Assembly (NCBI GenBank): GCA_944385455.1
Contig: CALWXI010000207.1
Coordinates: 1-8,655 of the forward strand
Origin: an uncultured Oscillospiraceae bacterium
Lineage (GTDB): Bacteria; Bacillota; Clostridia; Oscillospirales; Oscillospiraceae
Length of the DNA: 8,655 bases
Direction: 5' to 3'
Part shown: one piece after another, positions 1-6,501 of the stretch
How positions within the stretch are numbered: position 1 is the first letter of the stretch
Layout of the letters: the number at the start of each line of letters is the position of its first letter
Made by a program: the position numbers and the translations under genes
Notes under the pieces: generated by a model
What the model saw: only the letters and a program-made list of their open reading frames with translations
What the model was told of the DNA's origin: nothing
The model's database searches: none

Positions 1-1
1 G

Positions 2-526
2 CTGATGGACGACGAGATCAACTTCCTGATCCTGGACGAGCCCACCAACCACCTGGATATCGACTCCCGGGAGTGGATCGAGGAGGCGGTGGAGGCCTAC
101 GACGGCACGCTGCTGTTCGTCTCCCACGACCGGTATTTCATCAACCGCTTCGCCACCCGCATCTGGGAGCTGGCGGACGGCACCATCACCGACTATCCCA
201 TGGGCTTTGCCCAGTACCGCCAGCTCAAGGCCCAGGAAGAGGCGGAGAAGGCGGCTGTACCCAAGCCTGTGAAGGAAAAAACCGTGACAGAACGGCCCCA
301 GCGGGGCAACAAGGCCCAGCAGGCCGCCCGGCGGCAGCTGACCATCTGTGAGCGGGACATCGCCCGGGCGGAGGAGCGCATCGCCGCGCTGGACGCGGAC
401 ATGGAGGCCGCCGCCTGCGACTATGAGAAGCTGGCCGGCCTGGTGGCGGAAAAGGAGACTGCTCAGGCGGAGCTGGAAGCTCTGTACGAAAAATGGGAGC
501 AGCTCAGCGAGGAAGCCGGGGAATGA
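2..526 (+). CDS. ABC-F family ATPase, C-terminal part (partial at left edge)
   Basis: This is the end of an ABC-F protein, a soluble twin-ATPase family that acts on the ribosome (translation factors or antibiotic-resistance ribosome protection). The reading frame is open from base 2, so the true start, the first ATPase domain and the second Walker A and signature motifs lie outside the window. Visible are the Walker B/D-loop LILDEPTNHLD near the left edge and the H-loop SHDRYFI, with its His at 125-127. A lysine-rich linker follows, then an Ala/Glu/Arg-rich stretch (about 320-515) that should form the coiled-coil C-terminal domain. The layout and the TLLFVSHDRYFINR-type segment resemble Bacillus YdiF more than EttA. 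The stop overlaps the next start (ATGA, 523-526), implying translational coupling. The family is certain; the subfamily and any role in resistance cannot be decided from this fragment. Confidence 0.9.
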   Translation: MMDDEINFLILDEPTNHLDIDSREWIEEAVEAYDGTLLFVSHDRYFINRFATRIWELADGTITDYPMGFAQYRQLKAQEEAEKAAVPKPVKEKTVTERPQRGNKAQQAARRQLTICERDIARAEERIAALDADMEAAACDYEKLAGLVAEKETAQAELEALYEKWEQLSEEAGE

Positions 527-1581
527 GAGGGAAGATCTGGTGGATTTTGGCGGCGGTCCTGGCCGCGCTGGCGGCGGCGTGCCTCTGGCTGGTGCCGGGG
601 GTCCGGTTTTCCGGCGTGCTGTGTGCCGCCCTGGCGGTGGTCTGCCTATTGTGGCTGGCCCTGGGACGGCTTTCCGAAAAAAGCAGGTTCTGGAGGATCT
701 GTAAAAGGATTTTCCTTGTCGGGTTCTGTGGCCTTACAGCACTGGTCCTGGCCCTGGAGGTCCTGGTGATCAGCGGCAGCGGGGGAAGCGATGCCTCTGC
801 CGACGCGGTGCTGGTACTGGGCGCCGGGGTCAACGGCGAGGCGCCGTCCCTGAGCCTCCAGAGCCGCATCGACGCGGCGGCGGACTATCTGCTGGCACAC
901 CCCGGCATCCCGGCGGTGCTCTCCGGCGGACAGGGCCCCGGGGAGGATATCACCGAGGCGGAGGCCATGTACCGGGGACTGACCGCCCGGGGCGTGGAGG
1001 CTGAGCGCCTCTTTCTGGAGGACCGCTCCGCTTCCACGGCGGAGAACTTCGCCTTTTCCAAAGCGGTTTTGGAGGAGGCGGAGGTGGATCTCACCGGTGC
1101 CCGGGTGGCGGTGGTGAGCAACGGCTTCCACCTCTTCCGGGCGTGCCTTCTGGCGGAGGCGGCGGAGCTGGGCGCGGAAGTGGTGGAAGTGCGGGACAAT
1201 GTGGACCGGACAGGCTGGCGGGGCTTTTTCCGCTGCGGTCTGGACGCCATGCGCCGCACCACCCATCCCCTTCAGCCCTTTGAGACGCAGCGGAAGCTGG
1301 GAGACTACCGGCTGGTGATCGTGGCATCCCCGGTGTGGGCCGGGCGGTGCAGCAGTGTGATCCGGGGCTTCCTCAAGGAGCATGGCGGGGAGATCCGCCA
1401 CGCGGCATACCTGCTCTCCCGGGGCGGTGAGGAGCGCAATGAAGAGATTTACGATCAGATGGATCTCTACACTCCCTGCGGTCATGTGGCGGCGGTATCG
1501 CTGCGGGCCCATTCCGTGGGATGCGCCTTCTGGCGTGAGGAATTTCTGCGCCAGGTACGGGAGTTTCTGGATCAAAAGTAG
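523..1581 (+). CDS. Membrane YdcF/DUF218 protein fused to an N-terminally truncated flavodoxin
   Basis: This is a 352-residue protein made of pieces of two families. I chose the ATG at 523 over the one at 493 because it overlaps the ABC-F stop and has AGGAAG upstream. Residues 5-24, 30-48 and 63-84 are hydrophobic segments. Residues 93-212 are a DUF218 (YdcF/SanA/ElyC-like) domain with VLVLGAGV, a SRIDAA segment, LSGGQG, the E-A-E-AM helix, DRSASTAEN and VVSNGFHLFRA. At about 212-222 the DUF218 C-terminal part is missing and the sequence becomes a flavodoxin. Its marks are VRDNVDRTGWRGFF, then DYRLVIVASPVWAGR (262-275), a GGE loop (301-303) and a final helix ending REFLDQK. The flavodoxin first strand and phosphate-binding loop (T-x-T-G-x-T type) are absent, so FMN binding is doubtful. 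Known YdcF-type proteins act in envelope biology, with poorly defined chemistry. I infer a deletion-born chimera; an assembly join is the alternative. Confidence 0.8.
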   Translation: MRGKIWWILAAVLAALAAACLWLVPGVRFSGVLCAALAVVCLLWLALGRLSEKSRFWRICKRIFLVGFCGLTALVLALEVLVISGSGGSDASADAVLVLGAGVNGEAPSLSLQSRIDAAADYLLAHPGIPAVLSGGQGPGEDITEAEAMYRGLTARGVEAERLFLEDRSASTAENFAFSKAVLEEAEVDLTGARVAVVSNGFHLFRACLLAEAAELGAEVVEVRDNVDRTGWRGFFRCGLDAMRRTTHPLQPFETQRKLGDYRLVIVASPVWAGRCSSVIRGFLKEHGGEIRHAAYLLSRGGEERNEEIYDQMDLYTPCGHVAAVSLRAHSVGCAFWREEFLRQVREFLDQK

Positions 1582-1582
1582 C

Positions 1583-1622
1583 GGAAAACGCGCACTGGAC
1601 CGAGGAGAAAGGGGCGTTTTCC
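1583..1622 (+). promoter_or_regulatory. Inverted repeat enclosing the prfA ribosome binding site
   Basis: GGAAAACGC at 1583-1591 is the exact reverse complement of GCGTTTTCC at 1614-1622, directly before the prfA ATG at 1623. The 22-base loop holds the purine-rich Shine-Dalgarno region (AGGAG at 1603-1607 and AAAGGGG at 1608-1614, whose last base opens the right arm). If folded in the mRNA, the 9-bp stem would keep the ribosome binding site exposed in the loop and shorten the unusually long 15-base spacing from AGGAG to ATG. No T-run follows, so this is not a normal terminator. A regulatory role is inference. Confidence 0.45.
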
Positions 1623-2711
1623 ATGGAAGAGCAATTAAAGGAGCTGGCGCTGCGGTATGAGGACCTGGAGGCGCAGCTGGGAGATCCGGCGGTGTACGGG
1701 AATGCAGAGCGTCTGCGCAATGTGAACCGGGAACTCAAGGAGCTGCTTCCGGCGGCGGAGCTCTGGCGGGCCTGGCAGCGGGCGAAGCGGGACCTGGAGG
1801 AGGCGGAAACGCTGCTGCGGGACCCGGATTTCCGCCAGCTGGCCCAGGAGGAATGGGACCGGGTCCGGGCGGAGCTGGAGCGGCTGCGGGAGCAGGGCAA
1901 GGCGCTGCTGCTGCCCCGGGACCGGGACGACGAGCGCAGCGTGATCCTGGAACTGCGCGGCGGCGTGGGCGGCGAGGAGGGCGCGCTGTTCGCCGCGTCG
2001 CTGCTGCGGATGTACACGATGTACGCCCAGCGGCAGGGCTGGCGGACGGACGTGGTGAGCCTCCACGAGACGGAGCTGGGCGGCGTGAAGGAGTGCAGCG
2101 TGCTGGTGGAGGGCCGGGGGGCTTTCTCCCGCCTGAAGTTCGAATCCGGCGTCCACCGGGTCCAGCGGGTGCCGGAGACGGAGTCCGGCGGCCGCATCCA
2201 CACCAGCGCCGCCACGGTGGCGGTGCTGCCGGAGGCGGAGGAGGTGGAGTGCGCGGTGGATCCCAGGGATCTGCAGATCGACACCTACCGGGCCTCCGGC
2301 GCCGGCGGCCAGCATGTGAACAAGACGGAATCCGCCATCCGGATCACCCACCTGCCCACCGGGCTGGTAGTGGAGTGCCAGGACGAGCGGAGCCAGTACA
2401 AGAACAAGGACAAGGCCATGCGGGTGCTGCGCGCCCGGCTCTATGAGATGGAGCGTGCCAAACAGGCGGCGGACACCGCCGCCCAGCGGCGCAGCCAGGT
2501 GGGCAGCGGGGACCGCAGCGAGCGCATCCGCACCTACAACTTCCCTCAGGGGCGGGTGACGGATCACCGCATCGGACTGACGCTGTACAGGATCGACGCC
2601 GTGATGAACGGGGATCTGGATGAACTCATCGACGCCCTGGCGGCGGCGGATCAGGCCGAGAGGCTGAAAAACGGAACATTGGAAGAACGGGCTCCGGGCC
2701 CGGTGAGATAA
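1623..2711 (+). CDS. prfA: Peptide chain release factor 1
   Basis: RF1 reads UAA and UAG stop codons in the ribosomal A site and triggers peptidyl-tRNA hydrolysis. The 362-residue length matches the family. A charged, helical N-terminal domain (1-110) is followed by the conserved RGGVGGEEGALFA segment. The codon-recognition tripeptide P-x-T is P184-E185-T186, inside VPETESGGRIHTSAAT. The catalytic GGQ loop is G228-G229-Q230, inside SGAGGQHVNK, and the glutamine is the usual target of PrmC methylation. The conserved C-terminal GSGDRSERIRTYNFPQGRVTDHR block is complete apart from ordinary substitutions. P-x-T rather than S-P-F separates it from RF2. The methyltransferase gene prmC, often next to prfA in Firmicutes, is not in this window. 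The gene follows the upstream chimera by 41 bases, which hold the inverted repeat, and precedes the Sua5-CoaE gene by 17 bases. Confidence 0.97.
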   Translation: MEEQLKELALRYEDLEAQLGDPAVYGNAERLRNVNRELKELLPAAELWRAWQRAKRDLEEAETLLRDPDFRQLAQEEWDRVRAELERLREQGKALLLPRDRDDERSVILELRGGVGGEEGALFAASLLRMYTMYAQRQGWRTDVVSLHETELGGVKECSVLVEGRGAFSRLKFESGVHRVQRVPETESGGRIHTSAATVAVLPEAEEVECAVDPRDLQIDTYRASGAGGQHVNKTESAIRITHLPTGLVVECQDERSQYKNKDKAMRVLRARLYEMERAKQAADTAAQRRSQVGSGDRSERIRTYNFPQGRVTDHRIGLTLYRIDAVMNGDLDELIDALAAADQAERLKNGTLEERAPGPVR

Positions 2712-2728
2712 AGATAGAGGCGAGACTT

Positions 2729-4402
2729 ATGATGCAGACGATCTATTATGACCTGCGGGATACCAAGGGACAGCAGAAGGAGATCGAGGACAAGATCTCC
2801 GCGGCAGCCCGTATCCTGCGGGAGGGCGGGCTGGTGGCCATCCCCACGGAGACGGTGTACGGCCTGGGCGCCAACGGCCTGGACAGCCGGGCGGTACAGC
2901 GGATCTTTGAGGCCAAGGGCCGTCCCCAGGACAACCCTCTGATCCTCCATGTGACGGGGGCCCAGTGGCTGCCCCGGTACTGCCGGGACATCCCGCCCAT
3001 TGCCTATGTGCTGGCCCGGAAGTTCTGGCCCGGTCCCCTGACCATGATCCTCAAGCGCAGCAGCATCGTGCCGGATGCCACTACGGCGGGGCTGGACACG
3101 GTGGCGGTGCGCTGCCCCAACCATCCGGTGACGCTGTCCATCATCCGGGAGGCGGGAGTGCCCATTGCCGCCCCCAGCGCCAATACCTCCGGCCGGCCCA
3201 GCTGCACCACGGCACAGGACGTGCTGGAGGACATGGACGGCAAGATCGAGGGCGTGGTGGACGGCGGACCCTGCACGGTGGGCGTGGAGTCCACCATCCT
3301 GGATCTGACGTGCCAGCCGCCCCGGATGCTGCGGCCCGGCGGACTGCCGCTGGAGGACCTGGAGCGGCTCATCGGCCACGTGGACGTGGACAAGGCCGTC
3401 ACCGCCCCTCTGGGGGAGAACGAGCGGCCCAAGGCCCCGGGGATGAAGTACCGGCATTACGCCCCCAAGGCCCCCGTGACGGTGGTCACCGGCGCGCCGG
3501 AGGCCTCCGCCCGGGAGATCCAGCGCCGGGCGGGCCCGGAGGCGGGCATCATCTGCTTTGATGAGTTTGCGCACCTCTTTGCCGGCAGGGAGGTCCACAC
3601 TCTGGGTCCCAGCGCCGACAAGCTGACCCAGGCGCAGCGGGTGTTCGACGCATTGCGGACCTTCGACGGCAGCGGCGTCCGGGAGATTTTCGCGCAGTGT
3701 CCGGACAATCGCGGACTGGGCCTGGCCATCGGCAACCGGCTGAAGAAGGCGGCGGGTTTCCATGTGGTGGAGGCGGACAGCCAGCGGGTGGTGCTGGGTA
3801 TTACCGGCGGCACCGGCGCGGGCAAGACCAGCGCCCTGGACGCCATCCGGGCCCTGGGCGGCCAGGTCATCGACTGCGACGCGGCGTACCACGAGATGCT
3901 GGCGCATAACGACCAGCTGCGCAATGCCATCAACGAAAAGTTCCCCGGTGTGTTCCGGGCGGACGGCTCCCTGGACCGGCAGAAGCTGGGCCGGGAGGTG
4001 TTTGCCAAGAAGGACCGGCTGGACCAGCTCAACGCCATTGTCAGCCGCTTCCTGGTGCCGGAGCTGGAGCAGAGGATCCGGGATCTGTCTGACGGACTGT
4101 ACGCCATCGACGCCATCAACCTGCTGGAAAGCGGCCTGGACCGGCTGTGTGACCGCACCATCGCGGTGACGGCGCCGGTAGAGCTGCGGGTACGCCGGGT
4201 GATGGCCCGGGACGGCATCACAGAGGAGTACGCCCGGCTGCGGATCTCCGCACAGAAGGCCGACGACTATTATCGGAGCAAATGTGACTGCGAGCTGACC
4301 AATGCCGCCGACGCCCCGGAGGTATTCCGGGAGGAGGCGCTGCTGTTCTTCCAGCGGATGGTGGAGTCCATCCGGGAGGAAAAGCGCCACGGCGCCCATT
4401 GA
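2729..4402 (+). CDS. tsaC/coaE: Bifunctional Sua5-type threonylcarbamoyl-AMP synthase / dephospho-CoA kinase fusion
   Basis: One 557-residue ORF joins two complete enzymes. Residues 1-235 are a TsaC/Sua5 (YrdC) domain, which makes threonylcarbamoyl-AMP from Thr, bicarbonate and ATP for tRNA t6A37. Visible motifs are PTETVYGLG (39-47), KGRPQDNPL (63-71) and SANTSG (150-155). The KAPGMKYRHYAP linker (235-246) and a Sua5 C-terminal domain ending in GLGLAIGNRLKKAA (329-342) follow. Residues 354-557 are CoaE, which phosphorylates dephospho-CoA in the last step of CoA synthesis. Its P-loop is GITGGTGAGKT (357-367), followed by a DCD motif (382-384), SLDRQKLG, LLESGLDRLCD (465-475) and a RDGITEEYARLRISAQ lid-like block (494-509). 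The usual His-Pro after LNAI is Ser-Arg (439-440). The start is the first of two ATGs, eight bases after AGAGG. Family calls are firm; activity of the CoaE half is likely but not certain. Confidence 0.93.
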   Translation: MMQTIYYDLRDTKGQQKEIEDKISAAARILREGGLVAIPTETVYGLGANGLDSRAVQRIFEAKGRPQDNPLILHVTGAQWLPRYCRDIPPIAYVLARKFWPGPLTMILKRSSIVPDATTAGLDTVAVRCPNHPVTLSIIREAGVPIAAPSANTSGRPSCTTAQDVLEDMDGKIEGVVDGGPCTVGVESTILDLTCQPPRMLRPGGLPLEDLERLIGHVDVDKAVTAPLGENERPKAPGMKYRHYAPKAPVTVVTGAPEASAREIQRRAGPEAGIICFDEFAHLFAGREVHTLGPSADKLTQAQRVFDALRTFDGSGVREIFAQCPDNRGLGLAIGNRLKKAAGFHVVEADSQRVVLGITGGTGAGKTSALDAIRALGGQVIDCDAAYHEMLAHNDQLRNAINEKFPGVFRADGSLDRQKLGREVFAKKDRLDQLNAIVSRFLVPELEQRIRDLSDGLYAIDAINLLESGLDRLCDRTIAVTAPVELRVRRVMARDGITEEYARLRISAQKADDYYRSKCDCELTNAADAPEVFREEALLFFQRMVESIREEKRHGAH

Positions 4403-4427
4403 TCGGACCGCAAGGAAGGAGCATGGA

Positions 4428-5828
4428 ATGTCTGAAGGATTCAAGGAACTGAAAAAGCAGCTGCTCTCCGGCCGGAAGAACGGCTACGACCGCCTGAGCC
4501 CGGAGGCGCTGGCGGGAATGGAGGCGTATTGCGCCGATTACAAGGCGTATCTGGATGCAGGCAAGACCGAGCGGCTGTGCGCCGGCGAAACGGTGCGCCT
4601 GGCGGAGGCGGCCGGCTACCGCCCCTATGTCCGGGGCATGGCCCTGCGGGCCGGGGACAGGGTGTATGTCTGCAACCGGGGCAAGGCGGTGATGCTGGCC
4701 CATATCGGACGCCGCGGATTGGAGGAGGGCGTGCAGATCGCCGCCGCCCATATCGACGCTCCCCGGTTGGATCTCAAGCCCAATCCTCTCTATGAAGAGA
4801 GCGAGATGGCGTTTTTCAAGACCCATTATTACGGCGGCATCCGCAAGTATCAGTGGGTGACCATTCCCCTGGAGCTGCGCGGCGTCATTGCGCGGAAGGA
4901 CGGCACCGTGGTGCCGGTGTCCATCGGCGCGGACCCGGAGGATCCCCGGCTGGTGATCACGGACCTGCTGCCGCACCTGGGGATGGAACAGAACAAGAAG
5001 CCGCTGGGAGAGGCGGTGCCCGCCGAGACACTGAACCTGCTGCTGGGCAGCCGTCCCCTGGGAGACGAGGAGGACAGCGGCCGGGTGAAGCTGGCGGTGA
5101 TGCGGCTGCTGCACGAGAAGTACGGCATCACCGAGGACGACTTCATCTCCGCGGAGCTGGAGGCGGTGCCGGCGGTCAACGCCTGCGACATCGGCCTGGA
5201 CCGCAGTCTCATCGGCGCCTACGGCCATGACGACCGGGTGTGCGCCTACGCCGCCCTCCGGGCGCTGCTGGATCTGGCGGAGACGCCGGAGAAAACCGCC
5301 GTGTGTGTGCTGGCGGACAAGGAGGAGATCGGCTCCGACGGCGTTACGGGCATGCAGTCCGCCGCCTTCGACACCTTCATGGAGGACCTGTGCGCCTCCC
5401 AGGGCGCGGCACTGCGGGTATGCCTGGAGCAGAGCTTCTGCCTCAGCGCCGATGTGACGGCGGCATACGATCCGGATTATGGTGAGGTCTACGAGAAGCG
5501 CAATGCCGCCTATGTGAACTACGGCGTGGGCCTTTGCAAGTACACCGGCGCCCGGGGCAAGTCCGGCGCCTCCGACGCCGACGCCGAGACGGTGGCGTAT
5601 GTGCGGCGGATCTTGGATGATGCCGGTGTGGGGTGGCAGATGGCGGAGCTGGGCAAGGTGGATGCCGGCGGCGGCGGCACCGTGGCGGCATATATGGCCA
5701 ACCGGAACATCGCCACGCTGGATGCCGGCGTGCCGGTTTTGAGCATGCATGCTCCCTTTGAGGTGGTGGCAAAGCTGGACTGCTACGAGATGTATCGGGG
5801 AATGAAGGCCGTCTATCAGGCAGTGTGA
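4428..5828 (+). CDS. M18 family zinc aminopeptidase
   Basis: This is a cytosolic dinuclear-zinc aminopeptidase that trims N-terminal residues (in the family often acidic or neutral ones) from peptides; the substrate range here is unknown. The frame extends upstream to 4302, but the ATG at 4428 is preferred because AAGGAG lies six bases before it and the upstream part would overlap the CoaE end. The protein has 466 residues, normal for M18. Metal and catalytic motifs are in order: AAHIDAPRLDLKP with H109, GHDDRVCAYAAL with D268/D269, DKEEIGSDG with E299/E300, SADVTAAYDP with D342 and SMHAPFE with H441. No signal peptide or membrane segment is seen. It sits 25 bases after the Sua5-CoaE gene and is the last gene before the hairpin at 5848-5879, so it probably ends that transcript. 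The link to translation genes may only be positional. Confidence 0.93.
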   Translation: MSEGFKELKKQLLSGRKNGYDRLSPEALAGMEAYCADYKAYLDAGKTERLCAGETVRLAEAAGYRPYVRGMALRAGDRVYVCNRGKAVMLAHIGRRGLEEGVQIAAAHIDAPRLDLKPNPLYEESEMAFFKTHYYGGIRKYQWVTIPLELRGVIARKDGTVVPVSIGADPEDPRLVITDLLPHLGMEQNKKPLGEAVPAETLNLLLGSRPLGDEEDSGRVKLAVMRLLHEKYGITEDDFISAELEAVPAVNACDIGLDRSLIGAYGHDDRVCAYAALRALLDLAETPEKTAVCVLADKEEIGSDGVTGMQSAAFDTFMEDLCASQGAALRVCLEQSFCLSADVTAAYDPDYGEVYEKRNAAYVNYGVGLCKYTGARGKSGASDADAETVAYVRRILDDAGVGWQMAELGKVDAGGGGTVAAYMANRNIATLDAGVPVLSMHAPFEVVAKLDCYEMYRGMKAVYQAV

Positions 5829-5847
5829 CGGATGAATGGATCCGGAA

Positions 5848-5879
5848 GAGAGGGGGAGGGCGCGGGCCCTCCCCCTCTC
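5848..5879 (+). terminator. GC-rich hairpin, probable transcription terminator
   Basis: GAGAGGGGGAGGG (5848-5860) pairs perfectly with CCCTCCCCCTCTC (5867-5879): 13 bp, plus one more C-G pair inside and a four-base loop GCGG. It lies 20 bases after the aminopeptidase stop and before a good promoter, the expected place for the end of the first unit. There is no T-run after the stem, so it is not a textbook intrinsic terminator. A weaker hairpin at 5926-5941 (GAGGA/TCCTC) is followed by GTTTT and might help. Confidence 0.6.
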
Positions 5880-5950
5880 CGGTATGCGCCTCTCCCGTCG
5901 ATTTGCCCACTTGGGACGGACAGCGGAGGAGAAGTTTCCTCGTTTTCTCC

Positions 5951-5963
5951 AAAAAAAATTTTT
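5951..5963 (+). promoter_or_regulatory. A8T5 tract upstream of the -35, possible UP element
   Basis: Eight A then five T stand out in a GC-rich window and end ten bases before the -35 hexamer at 5973. Such A/T tracts bend DNA, and in many bacteria they bind the alpha-subunit C-terminal domain of RNA polymerase. The position fits that role; function is inference. Confidence 0.4.
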
Positions 5964-5972
5964 CGGTTTCAG

Positions 5973-6001
5973 TTGCGTCCGAGTCAAAAATGTGGTACGA
6001 T
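5973..6001 (+). promoter_or_regulatory. Sigma-A promoter of the ACT-hom-lysC unit
   Basis: TTGCGT (-35, 5973-5978) and TACGAT (-10, 5996-6001) are separated by exactly 17 bases. The -10 is preceded by TGG, giving an extended -10 (TGn). Transcription would begin near 6007-6009, leaving a leader of about 35 bases to the ATG at 6043, with AGGAGG at 6029-6034. That leader is too short for a T-box or lysine riboswitch, so control would have to act on the promoter or on the enzymes. Confidence 0.7.
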
Positions 6002-6042
6002 GGACGACGTGTAAAGACAAATGACCGCAGGAGGTGGACGAA

Positions 6043-6483
6043 ATGGCCAGAGCGATCAAGTATTATATCGTGGCGGCGGATGCGCTGCCGGAGATCTTCA
6101 TCAAGGTGGCGGAGGCCAAGCGCATGATGCAGACCGGCGAGGCGGACACTGTGGGGGAGGCCACGCGCCTTGCGGGTATCAGCCGCAGTGCGTTTTATAA
6201 GTACAAGGACTCCGTGCAGCCCTTCAACGACATGAAGTCCGAGCACATCATCACCTTTTACGCCATGCTCCGGGATACCTCCGGCGTGCTCAGCCGGGTA
6301 CTGGCGGTGTTTGCCACCTCCGGCGCCAACATCCTCACCATCAACCAGAGCATTCCCACCAACGGCTGCGCCGCGGTGACCATCTCCGCTGAGACCAGCG
6401 ACATGGCCGAGTCCCTGGAACAGCTCATCGCCGACGTGGGGGGGCTGGACGGTGTGGTGCGGTTCGAGATCCTGGCAGGCTGA
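6043..6483 (+). CDS. UPF0735/PheB-like ACT domain protein
   Basis: This is a small (146-residue) protein of the UPF0735 family, close in size to Bacillus PheB. The ATG at 6043 is chosen because AGGAGG (6029-6034) lies eight bases before it; an in-frame GTG at 6034 overlaps that site. Residues 1-65 are a helical N-terminal part with EATRLAGISRSAFYKYKDSV (39-58), which resembles a helix-turn-helix. Residues about 68-146 are an ACT domain. RDTSGVLSRVLAVFATSGANILTIN (77-101) holds the usual ligand loop and first helix, and IPTNGCAAVTIS forms the next strands. ACT domains bind amino acids, and the family sits beside aspartate- or aromatic-pathway genes in Firmicutes. Here it is 18 bases ahead of hom, so a threonine-, lysine- or methionine-sensing role is a fair inference. 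Its biochemical function, DNA binding included, is not established. Confidence 0.9.
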   Translation: MARAIKYYIVAADALPEIFIKVAEAKRMMQTGEADTVGEATRLAGISRSAFYKYKDSVQPFNDMKSEHIITFYAMLRDTSGVLSRVLAVFATSGANILTINQSIPTNGCAAVTISAETSDMAESLEQLIADVGGLDGVVRFEILAG

Positions 6484-6501
6484 GAGAAAGAGGACGGTGC
6501 G

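Noticed and set aside
493..525. Upstream ATG at 493 as start of the YdcF-flavodoxin protein
   Set aside because: It would overlap the ABC-F gene by 34 bases and add a non-hydrophobic stretch before the first membrane segment. The ATG at 523 forms the ATGA overlap and has a suitable ribosome binding site.
2694..2703. CCGGGCCCGG palindrome at the end of prfA
   Set aside because: It is short, inside the coding sequence, has no T-run, and is easily explained by GC-rich codons.
4302..4427. Upstream start of the aminopeptidase frame
   Set aside because: The extra 42 residues are low-complexity Arg/Ser-rich sequence lying over the end of CoaE and unlike M18 proteins; AAGGAG sits properly before 4428.
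5850..5880. G-quadruplex in the G-rich stem
   Set aside because: Only three separate GGG runs occur on the plus strand, and the perfect complementary arm makes a hairpin far more likely.
6034..6042. GTG at 6034 as start of the ACT protein
   Set aside because: The GTG begins on the last base of AGGAGG, leaving no spacing; the ATG at 6043 has an eight-base spacing.
5829..6042. Possible T-box, lysine riboswitch or S-box before the aspartate-pathway genes
   Set aside because: No T-box antiterminator sequence (TGGNACCGCG type) or other riboswitch core is visible, and the leader after the predicted promoter is only about 35 bases. The 71-base hom-lysC gap is also too short for a lysine riboswitch.
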